Assembly (NCBI GenBank): GCA_025175665.1
Contig: JANKKI010000179.1
Location: 1,178,001 to 1,242,000, forward strand
Length of the DNA stretch: 64,000 bases
Origin: Cinchona pubescens
Lineage: Eukaryota; Streptophyta; Magnoliopsida; Gentianales; Rubiaceae
Direction of reading: 5' to 3'
Below the pieces are notes generated by a model. The model was not told the DNA's origin. It ran no database searches and was given only the letters and a program-made list of their open reading frames with translations. Made by a program: the position numbers and the translations under genes. Shown here one piece after another: positions 34,162 to 45,499 of this stretch (position 1 is the first letter of the stretch; every line of letters begins with the position of its first letter).

Positions 34162-34430
34162 GAAGGTTTGGAAGGCTTAAAAGTTTTTAGAAAGAAGCTG
34201 TAACATCTTTTCCTATGTGGGTCTCGATGTCTGCTGTGTAGATTCGAGAGCGAATATAGACTCAGGTGGTGGAGTTTCATGTGAAGATTATGCAATCTTT
34301 CTACTTGCCTTCTTTTTATGCTTTCCATTTGAAGATGAGAAAGTGTTTTTTAGAAATGGATAAAAATATGGTAATGTTTGTTTTAAGTTCTAGAGTGATG
34401 CAGAAAGTTCAAATTTAGGGAAAGGCTTCG

Positions 34431-34452
34431 ATTCTCACAGACAGCACCATTT
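34431..34452 (-). other. Primer-binding-site region of Tat-2
   Basis: The minus strand reads TGGTGCTGTCTGTGAGAAT directly after the 5' LTR. It resembles TGGCGCCGTCTGTGGGAA, common just after the 5' LTR of plant Tat-type elements, with CpG-type decay. Confidence 0.6.
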
Positions 34453-34825
34453 TGATGAGACTATTTGTGTAATGGTGTAGAGATGGAACATAAATAAATA
34501 AATAAATATATATATATATATATACATGTATATGTCAGGCCCGTATACTTTATATTTTGTTAATCAACAGCTTTTCTTGTCATATCTTTCTTGTCTTCTG
34601 TTTCACATCCTATCATCTGGTATATATAGGTAGAATTTCCTACCTGTATGGTCGGGACCTCTAACCTATAGGGGGTCAGGTCAATATGGTCTACTAACCG
34701 ATCGTTCCCGATCACTTGTCTAAGTAAATATATGTCAGTATTAGTACTATATTATAGAATTACCCTCACATGAATTACATGACACGTGTCACAATTTTAT
34801 AAGATAAACACTTTCTGTGTCATCA
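34453..34825 (-). repeat. Tat-2 5' LTR (373 bp)
   Basis: On the minus strand it starts TGATGACACAGAAAGTG and ends AGTCTCATCA. It aligns along its length with 21282-21616, with an expanded AAAT/TA microsatellite at 34483-34524 that the other copy lacks. Confidence 0.85.
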
Positions 34826-35767
34826 CTCTTGAAACTGGATCACAAACTCGCAACCTGAACTTTCACGAATATCTCATAAACTATTGTAAATGTAAATGAA
34901 ATTTAAAAGGAATTGTGGATTAACGTAAAGTAGACATTTAAACTGAATACAACTTAAGTAAGGATTCAACAGGTCAATTGTCTCTGAACTAGAGCATTCA
35001 AAAGTCACTAACCATATTCAATGCCAACGTTAAAAACATATAATATTTTGGTAGAATGTATTTAAGAAATTCAAGGACACTTTCTAATTGAAGAAGATGG
35101 AAAAAATAAAAGAATATAATGCGCAAGAAATTGGAAGAGTAGGTGAATCCAAAAGCATAGTTCAAAAAAGAGAAGGTACAGAAAAGGTGAAAAGGAAAAG
35201 AACCAGAAAACTATTCTGCTTCTTATTATTATAGAAAAAAATTATTAAAATACATTTACAAGATTTGAAAATTTTTCGACATTCAGTTCATTTCTAAAAC
35301 ATCTTTCTTACTACTAATCTTTATGTTTGACATGACTAAATCAATATCATAATTTATGCAATGAATATTTTGAAATTTTATCCATAATTATTTTTGGCCA
35401 ATGACTTTGGCACTATATAGTAAGGTTTAAATGTCACTTGGTAATATATGTTTTGATCATTGAATAACTACTAGGCATCTTAGTAGTTACTCAAAAATTA
35501 AAGTGAGACTCCCATTTAGAGAAACATTTTCCTTATATTTGTAGTAAAGTGGGCCATTCAATCCAACTGGGTTCCTCCTACTAGTTGTTGAGGAGAGGAT
35601 ACCACTAGTTGCTATTTCCACTCTTAATTTTTTTAAAGATAATGACCTAAACACCTCTATAATATTTAGGGTTGCAAACTTCTCATTAAGTATTTAATGC
35701 TATTAAAGAAAGTTATTTTTTAATCTTTTCATACGGTTCATCAAATTTTTACTTTTTGATTTAATCT
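34826..35767. other. AT-rich spacer, nothing recognised
   Basis: Non-coding. The first 30 bp (GAAACTGGATCACAAACTCG) repeat the sequence found about 40 bp left of Tat-2. Confidence 0.45.
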
Positions 35768-36121
35768 AGGACTAGTTCTATTTTGCACTCTTTAACTTAT
35801 ACTTGATTCTTACTTTACACCACAAACTTTAATTTTGTACCCTAAACTCTCAAATTCGTCCTACTTCAGTCATTTTTTTATACCGTTTCAAAAATTAACA
35901 AAATTTTTTCATGTGTACGACAAATTTAGCATAATGTACTTATGTAACAATATTTTTGGGTGCAAACACAAAGATTCTGTTAACTTTTTGACGGTAATAA
36001 AAAAGGACTAAAGTGGGGACAAATTTGAGAGTTGGCTGTGCAAAGTATCCAAAACTAAAATTCATGGTGTAAAGTGTGAATTGGATATAAGTTGAGGGAT
36101 GTAAAATGAAATTAGTCCTTG
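35768..36121. mobile_element. 354-bp MITE with arms of about 100 bp
   Basis: The left arm starts AGGACTAGTTCTATTTTGCA and includes ACTTTACACCACAAACTTTA and AACTCTCAAATTCGTCC. The right arm is its reverse complement (AAGGACTAATTTCATTTTAC when flipped). AATCT flanks both sides (35763-35767 and 36122-36126). It is a known type of plant foldback MITE by sequence style; I cannot place its superfamily with confidence. Confidence 0.75.
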
Positions 36122-36814
36122 AATCTAATACTAGTTTTTCAATGTATTAAGCTTTCTAAAGTAAAATAATTAGTTGTTTAAAGAATAATATTTCTTATTA
36201 TGAATTAGATAAAAATTTCTATATGTTAAATGCATTTTCTTTGACTTTAAATTTTAATCTATTTGTTGTTTTTCTATAATTTTTAACAAATTTTACTGTG
36301 TATTATATATATATATATATATTAAAATTTATATTCATGAAATTTCTTACATATGACTTTGGTAGGTTTGATATTTAAATTATTTGTGTATGGATACTTA
36401 TGTCATTTTATCTACAAAAAAAGTATAGATAGAGTGTTTGAAGCTAATAGATGTGGAGTTCCAAAATCAATTCCTTTTTTCCTAACACTTAATATGTCGA
36501 AACTGTATCTAATATCAATAGTGAGAATTGTATAACGAGAGTTAGAAATGTTGTTATGCCACAAATTTAATTAGTGTGAGCAATTACAGAAATGGATAGT
36601 TGGTACATAATGTAGGAATGGAACTGTAGAATAAATAATGAACAATATTGGAGGATGTGGATAATAAATAGGATAGCAACATATAAAATAAATAATGAAT
36701 AGGACAAAACATCATTACTAGCATAAATATTATTTGGAGAAAAATGGTCATATAACAAAACACAATTTTAGTCTGACTCTGACCAAATAATATATCTAAA
36801 TACTGGCTATGGGA
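36122..36814. other. AT-rich spacer
   Basis: Contains a TA run at about 36306-36322 and low-complexity frames on both strands that I do not accept as genes. Confidence 0.5.
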
Positions 36815-37140
36815 AAATATAATTTTAGCTCTCAAAGTTTGGGGCGTGATGCTTCTTGATTTCCAAAATTCTAGACAAAACACATTTAGTTCTCAAAGTT
36901 TTCAATTTCTCCCAATTTAGGACAAATTTGAAAATTTCATGAATTAAAGACGAAAAAAGTCACATACAAGCATGTAACAGTTAAATCTCAAGATTCAAGT
37001 GCAATTTTAGCCACCCAAAGTTTGGATTGTGGTTTATCTTGGTCCCAAAGTTCCAGACAAAATGCATTTAATCCTCAAAACTTTCCAAGTTTTATTAATT
37101 TATTAAAAATGTGAAAATTCTATCAATTATAGATAGAAAA
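36815..37140. repeat. Diverged direct duplication, about 190-bp period
   Basis: CTCTCAAAGTTTGGGG...AGACAAAACACATTTAGTTC is echoed by CACCCAAAGTTTGGATTGTGG...AGACAAAATGCATTTAATCC about 190 bp later. Non-coding. Confidence 0.6.
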
Positions 37141-38221
37141 AACATCTCTCAGTTGATTTCAATCTATTTAGCTATATTTTCACTTTACTATCTGACTATC
37201 AACATCTAACCATTTAACATTCTTATTTACATTATCAAAAAAATACTTCATCATCACTCTTATCATAATCAGAATCAGATAGGAAGACCATCCTATAGAC
37301 GATTGGATTCATTTTTACTACTGTTATTTGTGGCATCATTATTGCTACTACTACCTCATTATCAGACTCATCACTTTCATATTTAGAACCAACACTTCTA
37401 TTTTAAGAATTGCCACTATTATCTTTTAAACTACCACTCCTATTATATAGATTTTCTAATGAAAGGATTGAACCCTAATTCCATGAAAGTCTTCTCCCAA
37501 GTGTGAATTATTATTAAAAGTTTATTTGTATGTAGGACCCTTGTTGAACCACTCCAATTGTACTAGTTCAAAGAAGTTTTCTAACTAATTACTTAAGAAG
37601 TGGTCATCAATAAAATAACCTCACAAAATCAAGAGATAATCACTACATAATTACTCTAAATCATATTAGACTATCAGGAAATATAATGAGAAAAAAATTA
37701 CGTTAGAGTTTTTGTTTCATGCTACAACTATTTTCGATTGTCTAAGAACTAAAATGAATAGGAGTTACATTAAACAATACTGTACTAAACTATATATCCA
37801 AATAATTGAGTACAAGGGCAATATCAGTTTGTAAGTAGTAACTTAGGAAAGGAATGCCATTGTAACTTACTTGAAAGTCATTGTAACTTAGGAAAGGAAC
37901 GCCACACCAACTCAGTATAGTAGGAGGCATATTACTCCTAAAGATAGCGCTAATTAAAGTGCCTCGTAACGATAAACAAGCATTTGTAATTCTTGAATTA
38001 AATTATTATTTTAATTTATTAGTAAATTAGTATTGTGTTATTATTTTCTTTTCTTTGGATATAATTTTTTTAGCACCAGATTAAATAGGTTGAAATTGAT
38101 TGAAAGAGTATCATAACTCAGGTTAGATTTAATAGTCACTAATTGACAAAATTTTTAAATTTGCCCTGAATTGGTAGAAATTGCAAATAATAAGTTTTTT
38201 TGGGTTAAATCCTTCATCCTA
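37141..38221. other. AT-rich spacer, nothing recognised
   Basis: Non-coding DNA with a small local duplication of TAACTTAGGAAAGGAA around 37850-37905. Confidence 0.45.
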
Positions 38222-39290
38222 CATGATTTTTATTGATCTAGAAAAAAAAAATGATAGAGTCTATCGAGAAGTTACATAGAGAGTTTTAGAAAAAAAGAGA
38301 AGTCAGAGTAGCATATATAGAATCAACAAAAGAGATGTATAGCGATGTGGTTACAAGAGTGAGGACACCAAGAGGTTTGACGCCATTGAACAAGGTTTAC
38401 ACCAAGGTTTAGCTTTAAATCTTTATCTTTGTGTACTGGTCATAGATGGACTTACTAAGCATATACAGGAAGAAATTTCATAATATGTGTATGTTGTTTG
38501 CAGATGATTTTATTTTAGTAGATGAGATAAAAGAAAAGGGGTTAACGCTAAACTTGGGGTCTGGAGAAAGGCATTTGAGTCAAAAGGTTTTAGATTTAGT
38601 CGATCAAAAAAAAAATTTATGGAATTAAATTTAGCAATAATTAACGTAGGTATAGAATAAGATTAAAATTGGAGATCAAGAGATACCCATAATTCAAGTT
38701 TAGTTCTTCCAAATGATAGTGATATAGATAAAGATGTTACATATTAGATAGAAGCGGGTTGGATAAAATAGAGAATAGCATCGAAAAAACTGTGTGACTA
38801 CAAAATTCTTTTAAGATTTAAGGATAAATTTTTATAATGGCCATTATATCAGCGATGCTTTATAAGTCTGAATGTAGAATAATGAATTATGCACATGAGT
38901 AAAAGAAGAGAGTAGCAGAAATGAATGTTAAGATGGATGTGTGGGTGTACTAAAATGGACAAAATACGCAATAAGCATATTCGGGATAAGATTGGAGCAG
39001 CACCTATCAATGAGAAGATGAGAGAAACACACTTAAGGTGGTTAGGTCATGTGCTAAGATGGCCAATAGAGGTGCCTGTTAGGCTAGTAGATTTTAGAGA
39101 GAGTAATCAACGTAAAAGAAGTAGGGGAAGAAAGAAAAAAATTTGATGGATTACTTGTAAGAAATATATAGCCCATATAAAAAGTAAAGAGGATATGGTT
39201 AATGGCAAAGTATAATAGCGCAATAGGGTTCATGCAACCGATCCCTTTTAGTGGGAATAATGTTTGGTCTGTTTGTTTGTTTACGAGTTG
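38222..39290 (+). mobile_element. RTE-clade LINE, 5'-truncated reverse transcriptase
   Basis: Broken frames read FIDLEKKNDRVYREV, then a GLHQGLALNLYLCVLVIDGL block and MLFADDFILVDEIKEKG, the last with the FADD catalytic motif. The C-terminal block IRDKIGAAPINEKMRETHLR and LRWLGHVLRW follows. The element ends in a TTTG repeat at about 39270-39287. This is the plant RTE order. Numerous stops and frameshifts; the N-terminal endonuclease part is missing. The same 3' block occurs at 16330-16665. Confidence 0.8.
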
Positions 39291-39589
39291 TCAGAGAAAA
39301 GATTAAGTTCAACAATTGAACTCTACTTTTCATATGTAAGTCAATAAGTAAAAACAATTTACTGTTCAATCTCTTCCAAATAAATTAAGAATTTTTTATA
39401 AAGATGGTTTAGTGATCCCTTAACGTGGTGCAGCTACTCCGCTAAACATTCTTTTTCTCCAGTCGATCACATTGACAATGATTTTTATGTTGTCTCTTAT
39501 CATTCCAGCAATTACCCATGTTTTCAATTTACCAAAATTAGCATTTTGCATTTTGCATGGGTATGTGTTTAATTTTGCTCATGAGGAGG

Positions 39590-41110
39590 GTGCTTTGTGG
39601 CGTATAGATGTGATTTTAAGTAACTGTGTAAAGAGGTCGGTGTAAGTTTGCTTTCTTGCTTTGTCAGTATGGAACAATAGGAACAATCTCGTGTTTGAAG
39701 GTGAAGGTAAAGAAATTTAGTAATTTCATCAATGGCTTCTGATGATGTTAAAATAATATGCCTAATAATATGTGTACACGTGACTCCGAATTTGGGTTCA
39801 CTAGGTGCATTTTAGTAATTTTACCTCAGCGACCCAAATAGGCTAAAATGGGTCAAGCAATAAACATACTACCCGCAAATCGATCTAACCCAGCAATTTA
39901 AGGTATAAATAGCAATATGGTAGGTCAGGTTCAATTAATTACTCTCTTAATTATTCTATCTCTAAATTCTCTTTGAATTATATTCTTTAGCTTAAGTATT
40001 GAATACACTTGAGTGTTGGAACCTATCCCGAGAAACTAAGCCCAGCCTTTTTCTTTTCAGGTTTTCTAGACATGGTACTATGTGCAGTGCTCAACTTTTG
40101 CTTTGGACGATATTGCATACGGGCTAACTCTAGCTCAAATTTTTGTGTCAACAGCTGCAAACTGGTTCATGACTTCCAAACTACTACAAGTTGGCACGCT
40201 CTTGTTCATGTCCTAGTCAAAATTGCTGCATCAGTATCGATCGCGGTTGCGTGATGACTGTTCCACATCGGATGCCATAGTATTGAATCGGTGTCATACA
40301 ACAAATTTGTCCAAAATCAAAAAAATGCACGTGAGGATTTTAGACACCTTCTGACCACATGAATAAAAAATTGTACTAATTAGACGCTATTTATAAAGAC
40401 GGAGTACCAAAATAAAACAATTAAAAGATGAGGTATCAATGTACTACTTAGTCAAAAGTGTGGGTATTAATGGTGCCATTTACTCAAATCATAAACAATT
40501 TGTTGTAGATTAGATTACAACTAAGAAATTAACTAATCAAAAATAAGATTTACAGTACAATTTTAGTTCATATTCTAGAATGTATATAAGATGATACGAC
40601 ATATCAATATTGAATGAGGAAGGGCCATCCCGGATAAGATTTGGCCAAATCTTTGGACCATGATTCTTGGTACTAGCTTAGATATCTGATGGCAACCGCC
40701 ACCTGAGGGAGTAATCAAATTTAATTTTGATGCTGTAATTTTTTAAGGAACTGAGCTATTGTGTTGTGGGTCTAGTGGTTCGGGACCATTTGGAAAGGTT
40801 CTTAGCTGGTATTTATGAAAGTTTTTGCAATGGTTCTGCACCGGACTTGGCTGAAATGCTACACGTAGAGCGGTTGAGCTTGGAGTTGAACCGAGTTTAT
40901 GTGGCGTTTGGTTGGAGGGTGATGCTCTGGAGATGATTAAGCAGTTGAACTCGTCAAATGATGATTTTTCGGTCCAGTCTCGGATGATACAAAAAGCTGG
41001 ATCAATCATCTTCAAGTTGCTAGAGTAGGTTGGGTGTGTAGGAGGGTTAACAAGTTGGCTTACTCCTTAGCGCAAAAATGTTGTGGATTTCTAGTCCACC
41101 ATTCTGTGTT
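39590..41110 (+). pseudogene. LINE/RNase H-like relic, split by a solo LTR
   Basis: Before the solo LTR, a WNNRNNLVFEG-like segment (about 39670-39705) resembles the region just ahead of the RNase H domain of plant L1-type LINEs. After it, at 40680-41100, WQPPPEGVIKFNFDA begins an RVT_3-type RNase H, continuing with RAVELGVEPSLCGVWLEGDA and ALEMIKQLNSSNDDF across several frameshifts. It could also derive from a host gene carrying an RVT_3 domain, which are themselves LINE-derived. Confidence 0.5.
39740..40153 (+). mobile_element. Solo LTR of the Tat-1 family (414 bp)
   Basis: It starts TGATGATGTTAAAATAATAT and ends TAGCTCAAATTTTTGTGTCAACA, matching the Tat-1 3' LTR from end to end with similar length. 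The flanks GCTTC (39735-39739) and GCTGC (40154-40158) match at 4 of 5 bases. No internal element sequence adjoins, so it is a product of LTR-LTR recombination. An 82-codon frame across its right end is fortuitous. Confidence 0.85.
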
Positions 41111-41967
41111 CTACCTATATATCAGGATGAGTTAATTCAACAAAAGTTATGTTTTACTATAGGAAAAAAGCTGTTGCCTGCCTCACTGCCTGTAAATCTG
41201 TGAAATATTTAAATATAAATGCCATGCATAGTATAAGGTAAGACTACTATTCCAAGAAGGTGAAATTATTCAAAATGGTGCACTTGAATAAATAGTAAAG
41301 CTATTTATTATTTGAGTAATCGACAAATTTAGTTATTAAATTATTATAAAGTTTGATTAGAGGTTATCGAACTATTAATTTTACAATTTAGTTATCAAAC
41401 TTAGAAAAGAACGAAATTTGAGTCATTCGGTCAAATTTAGCCGTTAGGGCCTATAAAACCTTAGTGTTTCAGGTGTAAAGTCATCAAAATACATTGGACA
41501 ACTAATTTTTTTTCTCTACCTAGCAGCAAACACCACCAGAATACTACAAACCTGCACACGGGTAGTGTTGCCATGGACCGCTGTTATTTCAGAGAGCTTT
41601 TTGATGGGTGAAAATACTCCATCCACGATTTTTTGTGTAGATCACGATTCTAGTTTCGAATTTGGCCGAACTCCCTGAAAGTGTCCAAACCAGGTCTGAT
41701 AGCCTCTTCGTCTCTCTCTTATTTCTTAACCAAATCACAACAAAATTTAAAATTTTTATCCCAAAAAAAATTGGCAAATTGTATACGAATCTAAACTTAA
41801 CAGCGTTTGTGCACTTAACAAACATGATTATTGCATCCACTGCATTCAAGCTGGAAAAGCTACGTACCATTACATGGCTCCAATATTTGGATTATCACCC
41901 CATTATTTGCCCAAATCTAGTTTGGAAATTATGTTTCTTGTCACTAATTTAAAGAAAAACTTGCAGA
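41111..41967. other. Spacer with a possible MITE fragment
   Basis: 41300-41470 contains TTAGTTATTAAATTAT, TTTAGTTATCAAACTTAG and GGTCAAATTTAGCCGTTAG, wording common in small plant MITEs, but no paired ends were found. Two overlapping frames around 41590-41950 lack recognisable domains. Confidence 0.4.
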
Positions 41968-42345
41968 TTGTAGAGGGGGTTGGGGGTGGTGGATTTGAGG
42001 AAGGAGGATCTGGTAGAGGAAAGGTCGATTCACTCGATCTGGTAGTGAATTTGGGGTACAGAGAGGGGCAGGTGGGGATTTGAAGCAGAGGTGCTGGATT
42101 GGGAATTGGGAGAAGGTGTGCAGTACTGGGGGCGGGAAAGGTGGCAGAAAGGAAAAGGGGTAGGGAGAGGTGGCTTGGAGTGGTGGATCTGGGGGGCTGG
42201 GAGGGGTAGGATGTTAGGGGCGAGGAAGGTAATAAGGGATAAGACGGAAATACGGATGGAAATGTGGTAGAAAGCAGTGGGATGTTAGTCAGGGGAGCTG
42301 AAGGATGTTAGTTGGAGCTTGGAGAGAGGTAGCTAGAAGCTGGAT
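41968..42345. other. G-rich, purine-skewed stretch
   Basis: The plus strand is strongly G-rich (GAGGGGGTTGGGGGTGGTGG and many later GGGG runs) in an otherwise AT-rich window. Several stretches carry four or more G-runs close together, so quadruplex formation is possible. No coding identity. Confidence 0.6.
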
Positions 42346-42696
42346 GTACACGTTAGCCAAGTAGTTAGTAGTGGAGCAGATATTATTACAATATCATCTG
42401 AGTCAGCAAATTGCAATAGTCAGTACTAATAGCTGATTGTTGCGGTTAGGGATTCATTTATTGTCTTGTTGAATTCCTTTCATTCTTGATTCTCCTATAA
42501 ACTCCATTGAAGTTGTCCATTGGATTTTCACTAGTCTCTACAATCTCGGCTTTTTATAGTCCATAATCTCCATGCTATTCATCCCCATTGATCCTCTAAT
42601 TATATCAAATTCCATCAATAAACGCTCATTGTTCATGGCTTGCATTTCATTTCATTTTCTTGTTCTTATATCACTTGATAATTCTTAGCTTATTAG

Positions 42697-42708
42697 TGGT
42701 ATTAGATC
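42697..42708 (+). other. Primer-binding-site-like motif of the gypsy relic
   Basis: TGGTATTAGATC resembles TGGTATCAGAGC, the site complementary to initiator methionine tRNA used by chromoviruses and copia. It lies about 55 bp before the gag start. The 5' LTR would end just before it, but I could not define its left edge. Confidence 0.45.
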
Positions 42709-42762
42709 CCCTAATTATTGAAAAAACCAGGGTTGAGGGGACTCGATCACAAGATATCAAAA

Positions 42763-43800
42763 AATGGAAGAATTATTCAAGAAGTATGTGAAGGAATACT
42801 AAGAGAAGAATGATAGAAAATTGGTTAAATTGAAGAACTCGGGTCTGGAAATGGAACACTAGACGATGCACAGAACTCAATCAAGATCTTTTCCATCATC
42901 TAGTGGTGAAGGGAATCTAAATTTTGAGTAGAATTATCAAAATGACACAACTGCCACCATTTTCTCTAAAATTGAATTTCTTAGTTTTGGTGGGAAAAAT
43001 GTTAGGGAATGGATTTTCAAATGTGAACAATTCTTTGAAATGGATGATCAATACTAGTAGAGATGAAGGTGAAATTGCCTGTCATTCATCTAGAGGGAAA
43101 AGCTCTTCTGTAGCACCAAGTCTTCATGAAGACCAAATCATCTAGACAACTACCATCTTGGGAAGAGTATGCACGAGCTATGGGGGGCAGCAAGATGCCA
43201 TCTTGTCTCAGGCACATCAGTTTAAGGAGTTTTTGTATGATGACCCCATGTCTAAATTGATACTTGAGACCACAGAGCAATGTTTAGATTTATATTGAAT
43301 AGTTTGGAGTTGCCTGAAGAATATGTTGTGAGTTGTTTCTTGAGTGAATTGAAGCCAGAAATCCAATCTAGGGTTAGGATTTTCTTCCTAAGAGGTTAGG
43401 CAATGCTATTAGATTTGCTAAATTTGAAGAAATCACATTATGCTTCAATTAGGATTCAAGATCAAGATTGGTTAGAAATCACCATTGTTGCCAAATCAAA
43501 CTGGTGTAATGAGATTAATTTGGTTATCAAGGAACCAAGAGTCCTCTAGCCTTGGTACTCAGTTAGAACCACCTTATAAGACTTAAAGTGTGGTACTAGG
43601 GACTCATGTTGGTAACCCTAGCCTTTGCAGATGAAGAATTTCTAATTCTAAAATGGATAGGAAAAGGGATCTTAGGTTATGTTTTTGGTATGATAAGAAG
43701 TATACTTAGGGCCACATTTGTAAGAAAAGGCAACTATTCACAATTAAGATGCATGATACTATTATGTAGGAGTTAGAAGAGAATGAGGAGGTAGAAGGTG
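42763..43800 (+). pseudogene. Chromovirus-like Ty3/gypsy gag (relic G3)
   Basis: From the start MEELFKKYV, decayed frames show NFLVLVGKMLGNGFSN with a following EQFFEMDD-like stretch, SWEEYARAMG-like and QFKEFLYDDPMSKL segments. A zinc knuckle LCFWYDKKYT-GHICKKRQL lies at about 43675-43735, equivalent to CFxC...GHxCK. These are gag features of RVP_2-type Ty3/gypsy elements. Many stops. Confidence 0.65.
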
Positions 43801-43924
43801 AAGTGAGACTCAAATAGAGGTGTAGGAAGAATTGGTGGAATGGAATTCAATTGCTGCTATTTTCTTGCATGTCTTGGTGGGTATCCCTAGTTTTTAGACT
43901 ATCAAGGTAACTAGAAATGCCAAT

Positions 43925-44395
43925 AAGTATGTGGTTCACATTCTGATTGATGGGGATAGTAGCCATAACTTTTTACATCTTAAGAAAGCTCAAAACTTGG
44001 GGTGTAAGATTAAGGAGGCAACTCCTATGAAAGTTTCAGTGCTTGATGGTAGGGATCTATTAAACACTTCAACTCAAATGCAAGAACTTTACTTGGAAAA
44101 TTCGAGGTATGACCTTCACTTTTGATATGAGAATTTTTCCTATTGGGGGTTGTGAGATGATTTTGGGCTGTCAATGTTTGGCTACACTACGGGATGTCAA
44201 GTGGAACCATGGTCAATTGAGGAAGGAATTTTTGCAGAGTCAACAGAAAGTGGTGTATAGAGTCTCCAAATAACCTTTTCTTCAACTGTCAATAGCTAAT
44301 CAAATGAAGAAGGTATTGTGGAAGCTAGCTGAGATTGATAATATGTATTTGTGTTCTTGGGATATGACTATAGAATAGAAATGTCATCTAAGGAC
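43925..44395 (+). pseudogene. Chromovirus-like protease (relic G3), interrupted by copia C1
   Basis: VHILIDGDSSHNFLHLKKAQ is the active-site segment (canonically LIDSGSTHNFL), with a D-G-D change at the catalytic triad. DMRIFPIGGCEMILGCQCLA follows, the conserved block after the protease. The frame is cut at 44395, where copia C1 has inserted, and the same element resumes at 54375. Confidence 0.75.
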
Positions 44396-45442
44396 TATTG
44401 AACGCCAGTTATGATAATCATGTTTTGATGATAACCAAATCGCACTAATGGTTTGAAAATAAATGTGCAAAAAAATAGGGAGGTTCGGAAGATCATTTAC
44501 GTCCGAACACAACTACAAGAAGAGCTCCACGGACGCTGATGGTCGTTTGAAAGAAAGAAACTCAAACGCAAGAGAGCAAAGATTCCGACACAAAGTACCT
44601 GATGCAGCCTTGGACGATGGTAATCATCCGATAGAAAGTACTTGAAGCCTCGGACAAGGATAGTGTCCGATCAATATGCCAGAAGCATTGACATCAACCG
44701 GACGCACTGTCGGATGCAGAAGCTATGTGTTGGACATCCAAAAGGTCCAACGGCTAGTTCGTTCAGACGCACACTCACAGCATCGGCCGTCCGAAAGACC
44801 AAAAGGCTAGTTTCTCAGGAACTAGAAAATAGCCGTTAGAGAGCAGTTGGAAGCAATTTTTGGATTTCTATAAATACCCCCAAGTCTGTAAATGTAAATA
44901 ATAGAGAGTAGAACTACTGCATTCAATACAAATATTTATAAGAGCTATTTGAGAAGAAATAGGCTAAAATATTGTGTGTTGTATTGGTTTGGGTAGTATA
45001 GCTCTCTTGGCTCAACTAGAGGGAATTAGTGTGAGCAAGAGTAGACTAGAGAGTGATCTTCAAGTGTAAGAGTGGAGGGATAACAAGACCAGTACAAAAG
45101 TGAGGTTGTATTGTAAAACCCTTTGGCTCAACTAGAGGGACTTAGTTGGTGCAAGGGTGAGCCTACTTTGTGTAAAAGAAGGTTATTGCTTCATCTTCTT
45201 GAAGAGGCACTACTAGTGGAAACACTCCAAGCTTCAGAAGCTTGGGAGTTTGGTTTGATACTCTCTATCTCTATCTTTACATTTGTTCTTTAAGCTTTAA
45301 TTGCTGAATATCTATTATATTCATTTGTGCTTAAGTGTTTATTTGTTGCACAAAGTTTGAATTTCCATTAAGCACATTAAAAGGTTTATTTTTAGAAACA
45401 ACCTAATTCACCCCCCCTCTTAGGTTGCTTTTGGGGCCAACA
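44396..45442 (+). repeat. C1 5' LTR (1047 bp)
   Basis: It starts TATTGAACGCCAGTTATG and ends GGTTGCTTTTGGGGCCAACA. U3 carries many GGAC/GTCC-type motifs (44480-44790). A TATAAATA box is at 44869-44876, giving an R start soon after. The end is fixed by the PBS that follows. Confidence 0.85.
44869..44876 (+). promoter_or_regulatory. LTR TATA box of C1
   Basis: TATAAATACCCC is conserved at the same place in the other LTRs of the group: 49776 (C1 3'), 50263 and 53269 (C2), 55743 (C3) and 61182 (C4). This positional conservation supports it as the core promoter. Confidence 0.75.
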
Positions 45443-45460
45443 ATTGGTATCAGAGTTTGG
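45443..45460 (+). other. C1 primer-binding site
   Basis: ATTGGTATCAGAGTTTGG follows the LTR. TGGTATCAGAG is complementary to the 3' end of initiator methionine tRNA. Confidence 0.85.
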
Positions 45461-45499
45461 TCTCTTTTTTTGTGGTTTAATCACCTATGAATTGAGATC

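Larger units (their letters stand above)
21282..34825 (-). mobile_element. Tat-2: second Ty3/gypsy Tat-lineage element, 13.5 kb
   Basis: Both LTRs are present (21282-about 21616 and 34453-34825), with gag, protease, RT-RH, aRH and integrase on the minus strand. An antisense ORF and three tandem arrays lie between integrase and the 3' LTR. Candidate target duplications CTCAT and CTCTT match at 4 of 5 bases. Its LTRs are unrelated to Tat-1's except for the TGATGA start, so this is a separate family of the same lineage. Coding regions are heavily mutated. Confidence 0.85.

Noticed and set aside
40009..40254. 82-codon frame over the right end of the solo LTR
   Set aside because: Crosses the LTR boundary; the LTR identity explains the sequence.
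41589..41952. Overlapping 93- and 96-codon frames on both strands
   Set aside because: No recognisable domain, and neither strand is favoured.
42924..43145. Independent 73-codon gene
   Set aside because: It is a frame fragment of the chromovirus-like gag relic.
45443..45460. tRNA gene signal at TGGTATCAGAG sites
   Set aside because: Only the tRNA 3'-end complement is present, in the primer-binding position of copia LTR elements; no cloverleaf.
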